A DNA stretch of 64,000 bases, taken from Bacillus thuringiensis. GTDB lineage: Bacteria > Bacillota > Bacilli > Bacillales > Bacillaceae_G. This document shows positions 56,206 to 63,594 of the stretch, one piece after another. Numbering within the stretch: the first letter of the stretch is position 1; every line of letters starts with the position of its first letter. The position numbers and the translations under genes are program-made. The stretch lies in contig NZ_JACYOF010000018.1 of assembly GCF_014932895.1 (NCBI RefSeq), forward strand, positions 1-64,000, given 5' to 3'. The notes under the pieces were generated by a model that was not told where the DNA came from, searched no databases, and saw only the letters and a program-made list of their open reading frames with translations.

Positions 56206-56484
56206 TTATCCCCAATAAAAATGGTATATATATTCTCCCGTTACACTTTCATTTATTCCAGTAATCCTAGCAAATCTCATCAAGTCTGCTCCCTGAAGAA
56301 AATACATTGCGAGCGTAACTGGCACTTGCGACCACATAAATTGATAAAACTGCTCCACTCTCTGCTTTGCCACAACAATTAAATCATTTACAGGTCCATG
56401 ATTCCATACAGAAGTTCTAACTGAAATAAACGGAAGGTCTTTCCCATTAACAACTATTCTTGCCATACTTTGAGTTATGTCCAT
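56206..56484 (-). CDS. Protein of unknown function, 92 residues
   Basis: Ribosome site GGAGGG seven to eight bases before ATG. ARIVVNGKDLPFISVRTSVW then NHGPVNDLIVVAKQRVEQFY: a beta-rich start then helical, ending in aromatic YIYHFYWG. Not recognised. Its neighbours are spore-type genes, so a sporulation role is possible but unsupported. It has its own terminator. Confidence 0.65.
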   Translation of the reverse strand: MDITQSMARIVVNGKDLPFISVRTSVWNHGPVNDLIVVAKQRVEQFYQFMWSQVPVTLAMYFLQGADLMRFARITGINESVTGEYIYHFYWG

Positions 56485-56605
56485 ATCAATTCCCTCCGCT
56501 ATTATAAAATCAGACCTGTTTCCATACTCATATCCTTATACATATTCTTAACTATAATAAATGTTTGAGGAAAACATCTATTCAAATTAATTTATTTTAT
56601 AAAAT

Positions 56606-56630
56606 AAAAAAGCAGCGTATTCGCTACTTT
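56606..56630 (-). terminator. Leftward terminator upstream of the 92-residue gene
   Basis: AGTAGCG-AATA-CGCTGCT followed by TTTTTATTTT on the minus strand. It resembles the terminator at 56172 in sequence. It would serve a leftward gene to its right. Confidence 0.55.
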
Positions 56631-56780
56631 AAATGATTTCAACTTGAATCCCCTATATTTTCTTGTCAATTAAAGGGTACTTTATTTCCTAGGTTTTAAC
56701 CATTTGATTACGAAGAACTTTAAAATCTTTTTTTGTTCTTTAATTGATTTATTGTTTTTTCTAATGCAAAATTTTAATTT

Positions 56781-56897
56781 TTATTTTTTAAAGTAACCTT
56801 TAATATTTGAAAAAATGAATTCTCCAAATGCACGTGGTATATATATGAACCATATCTTTAATATTGCCTTTGTTTCTCTACGACCAGAATCCCTCAT
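56781..56897 (-). CDS. Candidate 38-residue basic/aromatic peptide
   Basis: From ATG 56897 the frame reads MRDSGRRETKAILKIWF then IYIPRAFGEFIFSNIKGYFK. Composition is protein-like (alternating aromatic and basic residues). The best site, AGGGATGG, is 11-12 bases away. May be a real small gene or the start of a decayed longer one; the remainder of the 56485-57170 gap shows only AT-rich DNA and a 19-codon membrane-like piece on the minus strand near 57012-57082. Confidence 0.35.
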   Translation of the reverse strand: MRDSGRRETKAILKIWFIYIPRAFGEFIFSNIKGYFKK

Positions 56898-57173
56898 CCG
56901 AACCAATCCATCCCTTTATTTGTATATATTTTCTTTTTAATACCAATATCAAGAAAATAATACCATATAAAAACTAATAATCGTTTTTTCTGAAAATTAC
57001 AAAAGATATTATCCTTTTTCTTTCCAAAACAACAAGTAAGACGCTAAACCGATAACGGCAGCGCCTACAAGGATTTCTATTGGCTAAATCTACTTACGTT
57101 GTTCCAGTGGCGCTAATTATATTTACTTTCGATATGGTAACCCTTACAATTCAGAAGTTTGACACATCCCTAG

Positions 57174-57368
57174 AAAAAGCTTATAAAGAAAAGTGAGGTT
57201 CCTGATATTCGGTTCCATGCTCTAAAATATACCCATGCAACAATCATGTTAAAGCAGGGTATACATCCGAAGATTGTAAGTAAACGATTAGGACATAAAA
57301 GAGTAGGTAACACACTGGACACCTACTCACATGTTGTACCAGGACCTCAAAAGATTGTGGTGGATTAA
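57174..57368 (+). pseudogene. C-terminal remnant of a phage-type tyrosine integrase
   Basis: A 64-codon stretch after a stop, with no start, reads KKLIKKSEVPDIRFHALKYT, HATIMLKQGIHPKIVSKRLG, HKRVGNTLDTYSHVVPG. This is the end of a tyrosine recombinase: catalytic R (IRFH), His in HATIML, His of GHKR and the nucleophile Tyr of DTYSHV. The box-II HxLR is changed to HALK. The N-terminal 300 residues are absent, so it is inactive. It marks a former integrated element or its attachment region. Confidence 0.85.
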
Positions 57369-57480
57369 TTTACAAACGAATTATTTAGAAAGAAAAACTC
57401 TCGTTATAAGTTTTCATTTCCACGCAATAATACCACCTAAATTATTCCAAATATTAAAAGTAAAAAAGGAGAAACAAAAC

Positions 57481-57795
57481 ATGAAAGAAATCAAATCTGA
57501 ACAAGAATTCAAAGACATCATCGCAAGCGAGGAGCCAGTAGTTGTTAAGTTCTTTACTACATGGTGTCCAGATTGTGTGCGTATGGACAACTTCATTGGA
57601 GATGTAATGGAAGAGTTCAATAAGTTTGAATGGTATTCTATTAATAAAGATGAGTTCCCAAGTATTGCTGAAGAGTATCAAGTTATGGGTATTCCAAGCT
57701 TACTTGTATATCAAAATGGCGAAAAACTAGGTCACTTACATAGTGCTAACGCAAAAACTGAAGAGCAAGTTACTGAGTTTTTAGAAGCATACTAA
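57481..57795 (+). CDS. Thioredoxin-family protein
   Basis: 104-residue thiol-disulphide protein. Active site FFTTWCPDCVRMDNF with Cys29 and Cys32 (CPDC rather than CGPC) and the cis-proline region MGIPSLLVYQNGEKLG. It resembles YtpP-like thioredoxins of Bacillus. Start at ATG 57481 after AAAAGGAG; an open extension back to 57331 reads through the integrase remnant and is not coding. Monocistronic with a terminator. Confidence 0.93.
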   Translation: MKEIKSEQEFKDIIASEEPVVVKFFTTWCPDCVRMDNFIGDVMEEFNKFEWYSINKDEFPSIAEEYQVMGIPSLLVYQNGEKLGHLHSANAKTEEQVTEFLEAY

Positions 57796-57801
57796 GAAAC
57801 G

Positions 57802-57836
57802 AAAAAAACCTCTGAAAGAAGCTTCAGAGGTTTTTT
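57802..57836 (+). terminator. Terminator after the thioredoxin-like gene
   Basis: AAAAAAACCTCTGAA/TTCAGAGGTTTTTT stem, 7 bp after the stop. It may also bound the decayed gene on the other strand. Confidence 0.88.
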
Positions 57837-57842
57837 ATTTAT

Positions 57843-58080
57843 TTACAAAATGATTTTTCGTAATAGTTTTGTAAATTCTTCGTTCGTATAGTATGTGGCT
57901 TCTTCATAGCCAATAGACATAATGATACTTTTCCCCCTCTTCTCCAAGGTATAGATGCATACCATTCGTATCTTCATTTGATATGATTCGGTACTTCCTT
58001 AACCCCAACCCTTCTTGTAAAATAATGATGCGTATTTTGCCAATTATTACTTTGCACTTTACAACATATTTTTCCTTCAC
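57843..58080 (-). pseudogene. Frameshifted small gene of unknown function
   Basis: From GTG 58080 the frame runs through LRKYRIISNEDTNGMHLYLG and stops at 57904. A one-base shift at a G/A-run near 57930-57940 would restore a protein-like end, SIIMSIGYEEATYYTNEEFT then KLLRKIIL, stopping at 57843 near the thioredoxin terminator. So a gene of about 78 codons has probably been shifted. The start is uncertain. Family not recognised. Confidence 0.5.
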
Positions 58081-58206
58081 GAAACTTTGTTATCCTCTAC
58101 TTAAAAAGCTATAAAACGTCAACAATGTTTGTATAGACCCACACGAGTTTCGTTTGATACTCTATTTATAGAAAGAAATTCCTTTAAAGAAAGGTGAGTG
58201 ATTACA

Positions 58207-59088
58207 ATGGATACTCTTTCTCATAAAGAAGCTGATAAAGGTGCTATTGTCAGCATTATGGCCTACATATTTTTATCCTCTATGAAAATCATCATTAGTT
58301 ATATTACCCTCTCTAGCGCATTACGTGCTGACGGTTTAAATAACTTAACTGATATTGGTGCTTCTTTAGCTATATTAATCGGGTTAAAAATTTCTCGTAA
58401 ACCTCGAGATCCGGATCATCCATATGGACATTCGCGTGCAGAACAAATCGCATCGCTAGTTGCCTCCTTTATTATGGCAACAGTCGGATTAGAAGTTGTT
58501 ATTAGTGCCGTTCAATCTTTTTTAAACCCTAAGCAAGTAGCGCCTAATATACTTGCAGCTTGGGTTGCCTTATTTTCTGCTGTCGTTATGTACGGTGTTT
58601 ATAAATATACGAAAAAGATTGCAATTCAAACAAAGAGTAAGTCATTGGAAGCCGCTGCAAAAGATAATTTATCAGATGCACTCGTAAGTATTGGTACTGT
58701 AGTAGGTATTGTCGGTTCTCAGTTCCAAATGCCTATTTTAGACCCTATTGCCGCTTTAATTGTCGGCCTTATAATTTGTAAAACTGCATGGGATATTTTC
58801 GTAGAAACTTCTCATATGCTAACGGATGGCATTGACCCTGATAAAATGGAAGAATATGCTGATGCAATTGAACATATTTTAGGTGTAGAAAATATTGTAG
58901 ATATTCGAGCCCGTATGTATGGGAATCAAACGTACGTTGATATTACAATTGAGGTAGATGCTCGTATGGATGTTGGAGAAAGTCACTGTATTACTGACAA
59001 CATCGAAGCTATGCTTCGAAAAAAGTTTGGAATTTACCATGCGCACATTCATGTTGAACCAATGGAAAAAGAACCTATTATGACATAG
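58207..59088 (+). CDS. Cation diffusion facilitator (metal exporter)
   Basis: Inner-membrane metal:H+ antiporter, 293 residues with six membrane helices. The CDF signature is ALRADGLNNLTDIGASLAILIG near residue 35, with the metal-site Asp/Asn pattern, then DPDHPYGHSRAEQIASL; the second metal helix has KDNLSDALVSIGTVVG near 152. A cytoplasmic C-terminal domain of about 80 residues follows. It resembles the B. subtilis manganese exporters MneP/MneS, but the metal cannot be fixed by eye. Start ATG 58207 (AGGTGAG site). Its last codons are inside a shared terminator and overlap the convergent phosphatase gene by 11 bp. Confidence 0.92.
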   Translation: MDTLSHKEADKGAIVSIMAYIFLSSMKIIISYITLSSALRADGLNNLTDIGASLAILIGLKISRKPRDPDHPYGHSRAEQIASLVASFIMATVGLEVVISAVQSFLNPKQVAPNILAAWVALFSAVVMYGVYKYTKKIAIQTKSKSLEAAAKDNLSDALVSIGTVVGIVGSQFQMPILDPIAALIVGLIICKTAWDIFVETSHMLTDGIDPDKMEEYADAIEHILGVENIVDIRARMYGNQTYVDITIEVDARMDVGESHCITDNIEAMLRKKFGIYHAHIHVEPMEKEPIMT

Positions 59089-59098
59089 GTTCTTTTTT
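59066..59098. terminator. Bidirectional terminator inside two convergent gene ends
   Basis: AAAAAGAACCTAT/ATAGGTTCTTTTT around TATGAC. The stem encodes the last residues of both the CDF exporter and the PAP2 phosphatase. Confidence 0.85.
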
Positions 59099-59713
59099 AA
59101 TGAACGCTTTATGAAATATAACACATAAAACGAGCCAGCTACCGCCAGCTGCCCATCCTGCTAATATGTCAGTTGGATAGTGCACGCCAAGATATATTCG
59201 GCTAACTGAAATAGATAATACAACAAAGCTTGCTATAAGAATAATCAACAATTTTTTATGCAATGAAATACGCTCTTCAGTAATTGTGACGTATGCAATA
59301 AATCCTAAAAAAGCAGTAGCATTCATCGTATGACCGCTCGGAAAACTATATCCAGTTGCAGTAACAAGCTGCGTGACATCAGGTCTTGCTCGTTCGTACC
59401 ATAGTTTAAGCATACTGTTTAAATAACGAGATCCGTAGTAATTAATTGTTAGAAGTAACGCACTAAGCAACTTTTTTCTAACGAGAAAATACATTACAAG
59501 GATAATGAGTAACGGAAAATATATTCTTTTGGAACCGATAAAAGACACCCAAGTAAAATATGCAGTCAAATAATCGTTTCGGAAACTTTGAATAAAGTGT
59601 GTAACTACATTATCAAATTTTTCAATACAAGCGGTATGATACGAAAGTGATAGTGCGACAAAACAAATAAGTAGAGTAAAGCTTAACAAGTATAAATGTC
59701 GATATCGTTTCAC
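59078..59713 (-). CDS. PAP2-family membrane phosphatase (YodM-like)
   Basis: Membrane lipid phosphatase, 211 residues, about five to six helices. The three phosphatase motifs are KLWYERARP, YSFPSGHTMNAT and SRIYLGVHYPTDILAGW, with catalytic His residues in the second and third. The start is probably GTG 59713 (GTGAGG seven bases upstream); ATGs at 59719 and 59734 are too close to or before that site. Position near yozD-yodN-yozE-yokU-kamA matches B. subtilis yodM, although other genes lie between here. Confidence 0.88.
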   Translation of the reverse strand: MKRYRHLYLLSFTLLICFVALSLSYHTACIEKFDNVVTHFIQSFRNDYLTAYFTWVSFIGSKRIYFPLLIILVMYFLVRKKLLSALLLTINYYGSRYLNSMLKLWYERARPDVTQLVTATGYSFPSGHTMNATAFLGFIAYVTITEERISLHKKLLIILIASFVVLSISVSRIYLGVHYPTDILAGWAAGGSWLVLCVIFHKAFIKKEPMS

Positions 59714-59732
59714 ATACATAACCTCACTATAC

Positions 59733-59778
59733 AAAAAAATGGAGCGGTTGTTTTAGTTTTCCTCTCCATTTCTTTTTT
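59733..59778 (-). terminator. Terminator after the spo0M-like gene
   Basis: AAAAAAATGGAG...CTCCATTTCTTTTTT stem with a loop of about 20 bases, 13 bp past the stop at 59791. Confidence 0.75.
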
Positions 59779-59790
59779 ATGCATAGTTTA

Positions 59791-60546
59791 TTAAAAAATA
59801 TAATTGTTAATTTTTTGCTTCATCTCAGGGATATCTTCTCTCGTTACAGTAAAGCGAATAACCTTCTCATCAAGATCAAGCGCCTCAGCAAATAAACCAG
59901 CTAACCCACGTGATTTCCTATCTACTTCCATAATAATTTCTAGTCGGTCGTGAGCATGTGGCAAGATTAATAATTCTAATTCATCTAATTTGCCATAGTA
60001 CTGTCCTGAAACAGGAATAAATTCAAATTCTTGCGCGAACGGAACATGATTGCGTAAACGATGCGGCAATTCCTCACATTCTATATGACGTGCTTTAAAA
60101 CCTAATTGATTTACACTTTCTAATACACTATTTAATAGTGCATTCGGCAACACTTGAATGTAATCACGGTCACTTGGATCAATACTACGTTTAATATCAA
60201 GACCTGTATGAATCCAAACCGTTTTCATTCCAAGTGTTAGCGGTGCTTCAATTGGCATTGAAAAAGAAAATGGAATTTCAATTTTTTCATTTGGTTCTAC
60301 AGAAAATGGATCCGTTAAACGAACTCGCTCTAAATCATACGTTGTTGTTATTTTTTTATCATCCACTTCTCGTACATACGATGTCGATAACGTTAAGTAG
60401 ATGCTTTCAATTTGTTGGCTAACTGAACCTCCAGTTATGTGAACCTTTCCTACTATCTCTTCTCCAACTAGATACTCATCTTTTTCAAGAACAGTATCTA
60501 CTTTTGCATTACCAATACCAACGCTTGCTAAAAACTTTTGAAACAT
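59791..60546 (-). CDS. spo0M: Spo0M-family sporulation control protein
   Basis: Arrestin-like cytoplasmic protein, 251 residues. VDTVLEKDEYLVGEEIVGKVHITGG near residue 16 and PFSFSMPIEAPLTLGMKTVWIHTGLDI near 90 are the Spo0M signature. In B. subtilis Spo0M affects early sporulation and cell morphology. The gene starts inside the end of the kinase gene (19-bp overlap) with its ribosome site in kinase coding sequence, so it is co-expressed with the kinase. A terminator follows. Confidence 0.93.
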   Translation of the reverse strand: MFQKFLASVGIGNAKVDTVLEKDEYLVGEEIVGKVHITGGSVSQQIESIYLTLSTSYVREVDDKKITTTYDLERVRLTDPFSVEPNEKIEIPFSFSMPIEAPLTLGMKTVWIHTGLDIKRSIDPSDRDYIQVLPNALLNSVLESVNQLGFKARHIECEELPHRLRNHVPFAQEFEFIPVSGQYYGKLDELELLILPHAHDRLEIIMEVDRKSRGLAGLFAEALDLDEKVIRFTVTREDIPEMKQKINNYIF

Positions 60547-61349
60547 GGGGTATCCATCCTTTCTAAAGCGTAAGCTACATCTTTTTTTAAGTCTTGTACA
60601 TTCTCATAGTACGGCGTTTTCATTTGTAACATTTTCATCAGCATTTCGCGATTATATTCTGCTAGCACTAGCTCTTCATACCATGGTCTCTCTTTTTTTT
60701 CAGAAGATTCATAGCCAGCATACAACAAAAATAAAGCAAAATGACCAAGCGCATAAAAATCACTACGAAAGTGAACTTCTCGCATCAAAGCTTGTTCACC
60801 TTCAAAAATAGTCGCTCGCTCATCTACTTCAGTGTTAAATTTTGCTAATCCAAAATCAATAATACTAATTTTCTTTTCTTTTATTAATATATTCGGAATA
60901 CGCAAATCTCGGTGAATAATACCTTTACTATGAAAATACGAGATAATTCCTAACAATTCATATAAAATTTCAAAAACTTCCCGCTCTTTATATACATGCC
61001 CATCTAAGAAAATATAATCTTCGAAATTTTTACCAGGCATATACTCCATCACAAAAAAGCTCTTTTTCTCCCATACAAAATGATCATATAGACTAGGAAT
61101 TGCGTGATGATTTAATGTTTGTAAAATCATTTTCTCTTGTTCAAATGATTTTCTACCAGACTCATATCTTTGTTTACTTTGTCTTAATTGTTTTAAGACT
61201 TTATTTCTATTTATTTGTAAATCATTAACGACATATGTAACCCCATAACTGCCCATTCCAATTACTGATTCAATTTTATAACGTTCTGCAACTATTGTGT
61301 TTTTTCGCAGTGGTCTATCAAAGAAAGCTAGTACACGACGCCATTTCAT
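60528..61349 (-). CDS. Eukaryotic-like Ser/Thr protein kinase
   Basis: Soluble kinase, 273 residues, no membrane segment. Glycine loop GMGSYG (31-36), ATP-binding Lys53 in VLKQL, catalytic loop HRDLRIPN (146-153) and DFG (165-167) are present. The catalytic-loop Lys that usually follows HRDL is Arg150, a conservative change seen in some relatives. It resembles small Bacillus kinases such as YrzF/YbdM. It has no clear ribosome site: its ATG overlaps the stop of the upstream Ser/Arg-rich gene (TGATG), so it is translated by coupling. Overlaps spo0M at the other end. Confidence 0.92.
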   Translation of the reverse strand: MKWRRVLAFFDRPLRKNTIVAERYKIESVIGMGSYGVTYVVNDLQINRNKVLKQLRQSKQRYESGRKSFEQEKMILQTLNHHAIPSLYDHFVWEKKSFFVMEYMPGKNFEDYIFLDGHVYKEREVFEILYELLGIISYFHSKGIIHRDLRIPNILIKEKKISIIDFGLAKFNTEVDERATIFEGEQALMREVHFRSDFYALGHFALFLLYAGYESSEKKERPWYEELVLAEYNREMLMKMLQMKTPYYENVQDLKKDVAYALERMDTPCFKSF

Positions 61350-61531
61350 CAGCTACTTGAAAAGAAGCTACGGCTTTTACGTTTTCTTTTATAATGCTGA
61401 TGTCCATAACCAGATGAACGTCGCTTATAATCACTACTTGAATAAGAACGCCCTCTATGGCGATAATCACTACTCGAATACGAACGATATTTTTTCTTTC
61501 CTAATATAGAATCAATAATTTTTTTGAACAT
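61349..61531 (-). CDS. Ser/Arg/Tyr/Lys-rich low-complexity peptide, possible kinase partner
   Basis: 60 residues, strongly basic. After a short start (MFKKIIDSILGKKKY) come two units RSYSSSDY(R/K) and then KRRSSGYGHQHYKRKRKSRS. Ribosome site AGAGGTGAAGGG is good. It is the first gene of a coupled unit with a protein kinase and Spo0M. The composition recalls CotG-like SR-rich spore proteins that are phosphorylated; here a substrate role for the adjacent kinase is an inference. No family recognised. Confidence 0.75.
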   Translation of the reverse strand: MFKKIIDSILGKKKYRSYSSSDYRHRGRSYSSSDYKRRSSGYGHQHYKRKRKSRSFFSSS

Positions 61532-61611
61532 CCCTTCACCTCTTGAGTAAAATTTTTTTAATTATACCAATAATATTCAACTTTGTTTGTGACAAGTTTG
61601 TAAAGAGTAAA

Positions 61612-61634
61612 AAACGACGAGTTAAGCCCGTCGT
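61612..61634 (-). terminator. Terminator after yozD
   Basis: AACGACG/CGTCGTT stem, with TTTTTTACTC on the minus strand; 6 bp past the stop. Confidence 0.75.
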
Positions 61635-61639
61635 TACTT

Positions 61640-61819
61640 TCAATCTTCCTCTTCATCAAAAACTTCATCAATCATGCATTTCTCTAATAAATACTCGAAT
61701 GTAATATCTGCGAGATCTTCAATTTCTTCTCGTTTTGGGACGTATCCTCTTTCAATTAGTTGCTCATAAAAAAACTCCGCAATCTCTTCCGTATCAATTA
61801 CGACTTCAATTTCCTTCAT
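61640..61819 (-). CDS. yozD: YozD family protein
   Basis: 59-residue acidic protein. MKEIEVVIDTEEIAEFFYEQ, then ADITFEYLLEKCMIDE, is nearly the B. subtilis YozD sequence. Function unknown. Start at the third Met (61819), eight bases after AAGGAG. Its place near yodN, yozE and yokU matches B. subtilis gene order. Confidence 0.9.
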   Translation of the reverse strand: MKEIEVVIDTEEIAEFFYEQLIERGYVPKREEIEDLADITFEYLLEKCMIDEVFDEEED

Positions 61820-61967
61820 GAGCATCACTCCTTTATTTCTGTTTTATGAAAAAATCTCAAAATTATGTATATGAGATTAGAAAAATAGTTTTTCTTTTTT
61901 ATAAGTCATATCATTTGGACAAGATGCATACGATGGTAGTACAAGCTATTCAAAGGGGGAAATAAGG

Positions 61968-62123
61968 ATGGAATATCAATATGAAGTAGAACAAACAAAA
62001 GAAGAGTTCATGCATGAAGATCAATGGGCAGACTCTCTTATTAAATGGCTTTTTATTTTTTTAATAATTGTAGGCATACCTTATACTGCATATGTCGTTG
62101 TTCAATTTATTCTCTCTTTCTAG
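61968..62123 (+). CDS. Small C-terminally anchored membrane protein, 51 residues
   Basis: Good site (AAAGGGGGAAATAAGG) before ATG. The first 30 residues are acidic (YQYEVEQTKEEFMHEDQW), followed by one hydrophobic helix (WLFIFLIIVGIPYTAYVVV) to the end. Reads against its neighbours and ends 4 bp before the yodN stop. Family not recognised. Confidence 0.7.
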   Translation: MEYQYEVEQTKEEFMHEDQWADSLIKWLFIFLIIVGIPYTAYVVVQFILSF

Positions 62124-62127
62124 TTAA

Positions 62128-62790
62128 CTATTTTTTCTCTGTCAATTTAACTAAATAATTATGAACAACATCCATAACAATTTTATATTCTTCATCTTTA
62201 AATGTATCAAATAATAATTGATAATCGTTATAAATATCAAGTAATCCGTCAATGATTTCTTGACGATTCGTTTTAACACTCACTTTTTTCGAGTTGTTAA
62301 TTGACTTTAATTTTCCTAGATCCAATTTATTCATACCAGCTTTATCTTGTTTCATTTTCTTCAAAATTGCATTTGCCGTCTGAGCATTGGCAAGTAACGT
62401 TAAATCTGATTCATCCGCTTCTAACCATTCACCATCCGTAATTCGTGACAATTCATATATAGTATCTTCCCATGCGTCATTTTTATATCTCCATACTTCT
62501 GTACGAAAACCAACAATACGGAAAACATCTTTATCATATCCAGTTACTTGCACGAGATCACCAAATGTAAAATTATAATTTAATTCAATCCACTCAGTTT
62601 CACCTTTTTTCATATCTTGCTCAGTAACGTGCTGCAGTGTTTGTTCTACGTAAAATCCATCGTGATTATTTACTTCGTATACGTAAACCCCATCTAATAA
62701 CTTCATATTTGTAATTTTCCCAACGGTTCCATATAGCGTAATCACGACTATGTCTCCTACGTTATATTTAGGTTGTTTTTTTCTTGCCAT
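62128..62790 (-). CDS. yodN: YodN-like protein
   Basis: 220-residue soluble protein. The N-terminal half has two small beta-barrel-like units (YNVGDIVVITLYGTVGKITN and FTFGDLVQVTGYDKDVFRIV), reminiscent of KOW/SH3-like folds; the C-terminal part is helical. Position between yozD and yozE agrees with B. subtilis yodN, whose function is unknown. Ribosome site AAAGGAGAG. Confidence 0.75.
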   Translation of the reverse strand: MARKKQPKYNVGDIVVITLYGTVGKITNMKLLDGVYVYEVNNHDGFYVEQTLQHVTEQDMKKGETEWIELNYNFTFGDLVQVTGYDKDVFRIVGFRTEVWRYKNDAWEDTIYELSRITDGEWLEADESDLTLLANAQTANAILKKMKQDKAGMNKLDLGKLKSINNSKKVSVKTNRQEIIDGLLDIYNDYQLLFDTFKDEEYKIVMDVVHNYLVKLTEKK

Positions 62791-62926
62791 CTCTATCTCT
62801 CCTTTTTTTGACGTCGTGATTTTGATAACAGTATATGCAACCTACATAAAAACGCTTATCACAGAAGCTTATATTCATAAATTTTTTCAATAAAAAATAT
62901 AACCACATAGAATTTATGTAAAACGC

Positions 62927-62956
62927 AAAAAAAGCTAGTGCATGTAAACTAGCTTT
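62927..62956 (-). terminator. Terminator after yozE
   Basis: AAAGCTAGTG.../...ACTAGCTTT stem, with TTTTTTTGCG on the minus strand. Confidence 0.8.
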
Positions 62957-63033
62957 ACGTCAAGAAAATTTCAATAAAAAACATACGGAATACTTCACTT
63001 CTTCGCGTATACATTTACTTCTTCATATCATTT

Positions 63034-63249
63034 TTATCTCTCTTGTATGTATAAATCCCATGCTTCATCAAATATAGACATACTTTCTAGCATTCCACTT
63101 AACTCTAAGTATGAACTAATTTCATCATAGTCTTCAGATTGCTTCGGAAAACTTAAATCATCATACATTGCCTCTGCTAAATCTGATATTTCATTTTTTA
63201 ATAAAGCTGCACGATGCTTCATCATATAGTGGTAAAATGTCTTTTTCAA
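63034..63249 (-). CDS. yozE: YozE family protein (UPF0346)
   Basis: 71-residue helical protein. FYHYMMKHRAALLKNEISDL, then SFPKQSEDYDEISSYLELSG and FDEAWDLY match YozE. The fold is SAM-like; function unknown. Gene order again matches B. subtilis. Confidence 0.92.
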   Translation of the reverse strand: MKKTFYHYMMKHRAALLKNEISDLAEAMYDDLSFPKQSEDYDEISSYLELSGMLESMSIFDEAWDLYIQER

Positions 63250-63293
63250 AAATATTCCCTACCTTTCTAACTTGGATACATTATACAAGGCAA

Positions 63294-63323
63294 AAAAGAA
63301 AAAAACCAGCATAAAAGCTGGTT
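63294..63323 (-). terminator. Terminator after the kamA-yokU transcript
   Basis: AACCAGC/GCTGGTT stem with TTTTTTTCTTTTTTG on the minus strand, directly after the yokU stop. Confidence 0.85.
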
Positions 63324-63594
63324 AAAAGTCAAAATAATTCCTTTTTAATAGTCGTGGTCTTCCCATCAACTCTTCATATGTTAATTGCTTTGGCAAATCT
63401 TTCGTATAAATTAAAAACAATTGATCTTCAATTTCTTTTACAGTTTGATCTGATTGATAGTCCATCCCACATGAGGAACAAGAAATACATGGTGTCTCTT
63501 GAATTTCAATGGCTTTCGTACCATCTGGTAATTCCCAATATACAGTATTCAAGCTTTCTTTCGCTTCTGTACTGTCACACCACATACAATTCAT
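63322..63594 (-). CDS. yokU: YokU family zinc-finger protein
   Basis: 90 residues with two cysteine pairs, CMWC (3-6) and CSSC near residue 39, that probably bind zinc. The C-terminal EELMGRPRLLKRNYFDF is typical of YokU. It overlaps the end of kamA by four bases (ATGA), so the two are co-translated. Its role in lysine metabolism is not established; the link is by position. Confidence 0.88.
   Translation of the reverse strand: MNCMWCDSTEAKESLNTVYWELPDGTKAIEIQETPCISCSSCGMDYQSDQTVKEIEDQLFLIYTKDLPKQLTYEELMGRPRLLKRNYFDF

Noticed and set aside
57331-57480. N-terminal extension of the thioredoxin-like protein
   Set aside because: It reads out of the integrase remnant in another frame; the real start has AAAAGGAG just upstream.
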